This document shows, in pieces, positions 33,361-35,623 of a stretch of 35,623 nt of DNA; the stretch's first letter is position 1; every line of letters starts with the position of its first letter. Both the position numbers and the translations under genes were made by a program. A model generated the notes under the pieces. The model was not told the DNA's origin, searched no databases, and saw only the letters and a list, made by a program, of their open reading frames with translations. The stretch is from Fidelibacterota bacterium. GTDB lineage: Bacteria; Fidelibacterota; UBA8477. The stretch covers positions 1 through 35,623 of the forward strand of contig JAIPJQ010000011.1 in assembly GCA_021734065.1 (NCBI GenBank), given 5' to 3'.

Positions 33361-33381
33361 ACTCTTCTCCTTTTCTATTGT

Positions 33382-33978
33382 TTAGTTGGCTGAGGGTTGA
33401 TCCAGTAATGCGCTAACCACCCGGACAAAGGAGCCATCCTCAAATATTCGTTGAATATCTCGACCGGGACAGACGGTCTCTTCCGGTACCCAGTCGTGAT
33501 GACTGCGGATACGATCCGGTGCCACACCATATTGTTTGGCAATGGCGGCAGTGAGTTGGATCAGAGCGTTGAATTGGTTCTCATTCAGCGTTTGTTCCTC
33601 ATAATTTCCCAGAACACAAATGATGAGATGCCCCTGAACATCATAGGAGGTGTTTGTATCTCCAGAGAGGCGGGCATCCCGACCTTCATAGACCTTTCCA
33701 TCCCGATCAATGAGGTAGTGGTAGGGAATGTCCACCCACTGCTTCTCTGCACGTGACCAATTTTGGAGATTCTGGAGATAGGTGAGTGGATCTTTCCCTG
33801 ATTCAAAAACAACACCTGAATGGTGAATCGTGATGTATTCAATGGATTGGACGGAGTCCACTGCTGCCGGTGTACCACCCCAGTCTGTCTGATGGATGAT
33901 ACTGGGTTGTGACGAGTGCATACATGCGGCAAGAAGTATGCTTAGGGTGAGGATAAGTATGAGTACAAAACGATTCAC
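33382..33978 (-). CDS. Lipoprotein N-acetylmuramoyl-L-alanine amidase (Amidase_2/PGRP fold)
   Basis: A 198-residue protein with a lipoprotein signal (SILLAAC, Cys19) and a zinc amidase domain of the T7-lysozyme/PGRP fold. The probable zinc ligands are His52 (YITIHHSG), His160 (IRSHHDW) and Cys170 (ETVCPGRD). PYHYLIDRDGKVYEGRD is a conserved substrate-groove motif. It cleaves the bond between MurNAc and the stem peptide, probably for cell-wall recycling or turnover at the outer membrane. It starts the amidase-tautomerase-reductase unit and is divergent from the transporter gene, with 170 bases between. Confidence 0.92.
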   Translation of the reverse strand: MNRFVLILILTLSILLAACMHSSQPSIIHQTDWGGTPAAVDSVQSIEYITIHHSGVVFESGKDPLTYLQNLQNWSRAEKQWVDIPYHYLIDRDGKVYEGRDARLSGDTNTSYDVQGHLIICVLGNYEEQTLNENQFNALIQLTAAIAKQYGVAPDRIRSHHDWVPEETVCPGRDIQRIFEDGSFVRVVSALLDQPSAN

Positions 33979-34148
33979 AAGTAGGACCTTCCCTGTTGGG
34001 GTTCGAGAGTTAATTCAATTTAGCCGACAGGTGCAGGGTGGTAAACCACAAAGATTGTTTTGTCCATGTAAATGTTAGCCCTTGCTGAAAAACACCGCCT
34101 CCCATAAATTTTCGGTGAATCAGCATTCAAAAATCCTGGGAGAGCATT

Positions 34149-35414
34149 ATGGCGATAAACGACGCCCGAAAAAGCAATTTATTGAAGAGTATCGGACCCG
34201 GCTTGATTTGGGCTGGAGCGGCAATCGGAGTCTCACATGTGGTGCAATCCACCCGTGCCGGAGCGTTGTATGGATTCGGTTTGATTTGGGTTTTGGTGGT
34301 AGCCAATCTATTCAAATATCCTGCGTTCGAATTTGGTCCGCGGTACGCTGCCGCCACGGGGGAGAGTTTGCTGGAAGGTTACCAGCGGCTTGGGAAATGG
34401 GCTATGATTGTCTTCATCGTCATGACATTCGGCACCATGTTCAGCATTCAGGCGGCGGTGACAGTGGTGGCAGCCGGTCTGGCCGGGCAATTATTCGGAA
34501 TTGGTCTGACACCAGCCATTTGGAGTGCCATTCTTATCGGTGTTTGCATGGTGGTTTTGTTAATCGGCCGCTATCCATTGCTGGACATGCTCACCAAGAT
34601 CATCATCATCACCCTTTCCATTTCAACCATTATTGCCGTGATCGTAGCGGTAACGCACGGGCGCCAGGTTCAGCCTGGATTTCAGTCACCGGCGGTGTGG
34701 ACAATATCGGGTGTAGCATTTTTGGTGGCAGTCATGGGCTGGATGCCATCAGCCATTGATATTTCCGTGTGGAATTCCCTGTGGACATTAGAGCGCAGGA
34801 AACAAACCGGGCATGTTCCCACGGTCCGGGAAGCCACCATCGACTTCAATATCGGCTATTTAGGTGCAGCGCTGTTATCCCTGGGATTTCTCTCGCTGGG
34901 AGCGCTGGTCATGTATGGCACCGGAGAGCAATTTTCCGCAAAAGGGGTAGCCTTTGCCGGTCAATTAGTCGGCTTGTACACCAAGAGTTTGGGGGAATGG
35001 AGCCGTCCCATCATTCTCATCGCCGGATTTACCACCATGTTCTCTACTGTACTGGCAGTCACTGACGCCTTTCCACGCGTGCTACGAAAATTCACGGAAT
35101 TGGTCATCCCAACCATCAAAACCAGAGTATTGGATGACCGACTATATTGGATTTTTATGTTTTTTGTGGCCGGCGGTGCTTTAATTCTCATCAGTTGGCT
35201 CTCCGGCAGTATGACACTCATGGTGGACCTGGCCACCACATTGTCATTTCTCACCGCGCCCATTCTGGCCTACATGAATCACCGTGTGATTACCAGTCCC
35301 CACGTACCTCTGGAAGCACAACCACCTCGCTGGCTGCGCTTTCTCAGTATGACAGGAATTACCTTCCTGACCGGCTTCGGGCTGTTGTTTTTGATATGGC
35401 GTTTTGTGCTATAA
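34149..35414 (+). CDS. Nramp-family-like transporter lacking the canonical metal-binding motif
   Basis: A 421-residue protein with about eleven membrane helices and the Nramp (LeuT-fold) layout: GPGLIWAGAAIG in helix 1, KYPAFEFGPRYAAATGESLLEGY after helix 2, and helix 6 with MGWMPSAIDISVW. The helix 1 DPGN metal motif of true Nramps is replaced by GVSH (27-30) at the same place, and the helix 6 MPH by MPS (199-201). Mn/Fe transport therefore cannot be assumed. Proteins of this type are usually annotated as divalent metal transporters. GGGAGAG precedes the ATG. It converges on plsY. Confidence 0.8.
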   Translation: MAINDARKSNLLKSIGPGLIWAGAAIGVSHVVQSTRAGALYGFGLIWVLVVANLFKYPAFEFGPRYAAATGESLLEGYQRLGKWAMIVFIVMTFGTMFSIQAAVTVVAAGLAGQLFGIGLTPAIWSAILIGVCMVVLLIGRYPLLDMLTKIIIITLSISTIIAVIVAVTHGRQVQPGFQSPAVWTISGVAFLVAVMGWMPSAIDISVWNSLWTLERRKQTGHVPTVREATIDFNIGYLGAALLSLGFLSLGALVMYGTGEQFSAKGVAFAGQLVGLYTKSLGEWSRPIILIAGFTTMFSTVLAVTDAFPRVLRKFTELVIPTIKTRVLDDRLYWIFMFFVAGGALILISWLSGSMTLMVDLATTLSFLTAPILAYMNHRVITSPHVPLEAQPPRWLRFLSMTGITFLTGFGLLFLIWRFVL

Positions 35415-35438
35415 CAGCATTAAAATGAAGTGGGAACC

Positions 35439-35623
35439 CTACTTTTTTCTGAAAATCATAGCCTTTTCAAAGCGGTTTTCCGTCCCCGCCAGAATGCGGC
35501 TCACATTGCTGCGATGGGTAAAAATGATGAACAGGGGAATTAGCAGCGAAAAGGTAAGCAGCGTGTCCGAGATGGGATGACCGGCGAAAAATTTCAGTAA
35601 TAGCAGAACAACGGGAAGTGCCA
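35439..35623 (-). CDS. plsY: Glycerol-3-phosphate acyltransferase PlsY, C-terminal fragment (cut by window edge)
   Basis: The last 60 or so codons are visible, ending at the stop at 35439-35441. They contain two hydrophobic stretches (LPVVLLLLKFF and LLTFSLLIPLFIIF) and the terminal FTHRSNVSRILAGTENRFE, which matches the conserved HRxNIxRLLxGTEN end of PlsY. PlsY transfers acyl groups from acyl-phosphate to glycerol-3-phosphate in the inner membrane, the first step of phospholipid synthesis. The gene begins outside the window. Confidence 0.85.
   Translation of the reverse strand, partial: ALPVVLLLLKFFAGHPISDTLLTFSLLIPLFIIFTHRSNVSRILAGTENRFEKAMIFRKK

Noticed and set aside
34082..34759. 225-codon plus-strand frame overlapping the Nramp-like gene
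   Set aside because: It is a shifted frame of the transporter gene, without hydrophobic helices or recognisable motifs.

Overview
The window looks like chromosome of a Gram-negative, probably anaerobic or facultatively respiring bacterium. It encodes signal-peptide-bearing multihaem c-type cytochromes, outer-membrane beta-barrels, lipobox lipoproteins, HslV/HflKC and PlsY. The gene mix and a small palindromic intergenic repeat suggest an FCB-type lineage (Calditrichota, Neomarinimicrobiota or relatives), but this is a low-confidence inference. There is no IS element, CRISPR array, rRNA or tRNA that I can support. Coding density is high and no gene-free stretch exceeds 300 bases.

Region 1 (1-2057, minus): the first codons of hslV at the window edge, then the hflK-hflC pair (4-bp overlap). 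This is a protein quality-control cluster.

Region 2 (2153-12830, minus): the most striking part. Seven same-strand genes form what looks like an electron conduit. In transcription order they are: a membrane cytochrome b with two His pairs each spaced 14 residues; a membrane-anchored 4Fe-4S/FAD/NAD(P) oxidoreductase; a zinc-ribbon/TM/TPR protein; three secreted multihaem cytochromes with 20, 42 and 10 haem-attachment motifs (72 in total, 66 CXXCH and 6 CX4CH); and an outer-membrane beta-barrel candidate. The 42-site protein can be read as 2 + 5x3 + 4x5 + 3 + 2 haems, and the 10-site protein as 2 + 2x3 + 2 haems with the same ends. One scaffold therefore seems to have been expanded by internal repeats. 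The inferred path is NAD(P)H, flavin and Fe-S, then haem b across the inner membrane, then periplasmic haem wires, a barrel, and an outside acceptor. A hairpin followed by a U-tract lies just before the first cytochrome gene and may attenuate the operon.

Region 3 (12984-16732, plus): a membrane rhodanese, a MauE/DoxX-like protein and galactokinase are tightly packed, followed by a GltS-like transporter. A lone 2-oxoacid dehydrogenase acyltransferase (E2) catalytic domain (16736-17563, minus) converges on it.

Region 4 (17780-26961, plus): a beta-barrel protein with a duplicated N-terminal domain; an HTH-fused DNA methyltransferase overlapping by 4 bp a large lipoprotein of the glycogen-debranching/glucodextranase type; a flavin reductase; a NarI/HdrD-like membrane Fe-S oxidoreductase; and a lysine 2,3-aminomutase-family radical SAM enzyme.

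Region 5 (27117-31956, plus): a PAS/GAF histidine kinase, a receiver-kinase hybrid and a fibronectin-type-III lipoprotein ending in a strong terminator, followed by a REP-like repeat.

Region 6 (32161-35623): a minus-strand operon of peptidoglycan amidase, tautomerase and aldo/keto reductase; a plus-strand Nramp-like transporter lacking the canonical metal-binding motif; and the C-terminal end of plsY on the minus strand at the edge.
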